DNA from: Phycisphaerales bacterium UBA2266
Lineage (GTDB): Bacteria > Planctomycetota > Phycisphaerae > Sedimentisphaerales > Anaerobacaceae
Assembly: GCA_002347125.1 (NCBI GenBank)
Contig: DDXG01000235.1
Span: 1-14,461, forward strand
Direction: 5' to 3'
DNA: 14,461 bases
In this document: piece by piece, positions 14,374 through 14,461 of the stretch
Position numbering within the stretch: position 1 is the first letter of the stretch
Layout: every line of letters starts with the position of its first letter
Position numbers and translations under genes: made by a program
The notes under the pieces: generated by a model
Database searches by the model: none
What the model was told of the DNA's origin: nothing
What the model saw: only the letters and a program-made list of their open reading frames with translations

Positions 14374-14461
14374 GTGGAATCCACATCATGCGGCGAAGAC
14401 TACCGCGAGAACGACGCCTTGGGGCGGCTGGCGGGCAAAGGTCCGGCAGGGCGATACGCAC
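14374..14461 (+). CDS. Possible start of a further gene, cut by the right edge
   Basis: From GTG 14374 the frame stays open to the window end and reads about 29 residues of mixed, protein-like composition (for example GEDYRENDALGRLAGKG). No good ribosome site is visible. Other frames here are also open because the sequence is GC-rich, and they give Arg-rich, less natural products. This is a tentative call. Confidence 0.25.
   Translation, partial: MESTSCGEDYRENDALGRLAGKGPAGRYA

Noticed and set aside
13374..14384. A 336-residue leftward frame opposite the beta-helix gene
   Set aside because: The opposite strand encodes a signal peptide and regular beta-helix repeats. This frame has no motif and no ribosome site.
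1..14461. CRISPR arrays, insertion sequences, tRNA or rRNA genes
   Set aside because: I saw no regularly spaced repeats, transposase-like proteins, terminal inverted repeats, or tRNA/rRNA signatures. Short structured RNAs cannot be fully excluded by eye.

Overview
This is a GC-rich bacterial window, by eye around 60% GC, with well-formed sigma70-type promoters and Shine-Dalgarno sites. Its gene content fits a heterotrophic planctomycete of the Phycisphaerae/Sedimentisphaerales kind, or a similar environmental polysaccharide degrader. The signs are many secreted carbohydrate-active proteins, a twin-arginine-led enolase-superfamily protein, a large DUF5117/DUF4953-type metalloprotease and a DAHP synthase-chorismate mutase fusion. 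The taxonomic call is an inference from gene content.

Layout. At 1-1378 lie the 3' end of a gene of unknown function and an exported PDZ protein with a C-terminal coiled coil. A near-consensus promoter (1611-1639) then drives a 946-residue secreted zinc metalloprotease (1725-4565), closed by a textbook rho-independent terminator (4599-4634). A second near-consensus promoter (4692-4720) starts a rightward run of three genes with no visible internal terminator: DAHP synthase-chorismate mutase, a secreted two-domain alpha/beta hydrolase of acetylxylan-esterase type, and a PfkB sugar kinase resembling 2-keto-3-deoxygluconate kinase. Next comes an orphan 122-residue gene on the minus strand, with an AT-richer upstream spacer. 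An enolase-superfamily (mandelate racemase subgroup) protein with a Tat-like leader follows (9941-11140). A secreted five-bladed beta-propeller glycosidase (GH43/GH32-like) converges on it from the minus strand. Divergent promoters around 12205-12278 serve that glycosidase and a rightward gene for a small VirB11/GspE/CpaF-like P-loop ATPase (12335-13105). A secreted parallel beta-helix protein (13170-14357) completes the window.

How the genes may work together. The beta-helix protein, beta-propeller glycosidase, esterase, acid-sugar dehydratase-like enzyme and KDG-kinase-like PfkB protein together look like parts of a uronic-acid polysaccharide pathway: lyase or glycosidase, de-esterification, 2-keto-3-deoxy sugar acid, then phosphorylation. 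They are not in one operon, and no transporter, sugar isomerase or KDPG aldolase is visible, so this is a working hypothesis. The most unusual item is the stand-alone ATPase: it keeps the P-loop, the His-box and the C-terminal strand pattern of secretion/pilus ATPases, but has His-Glu where Asp-Glu is normal in Walker B, and no secretion or pilus genes beside it.
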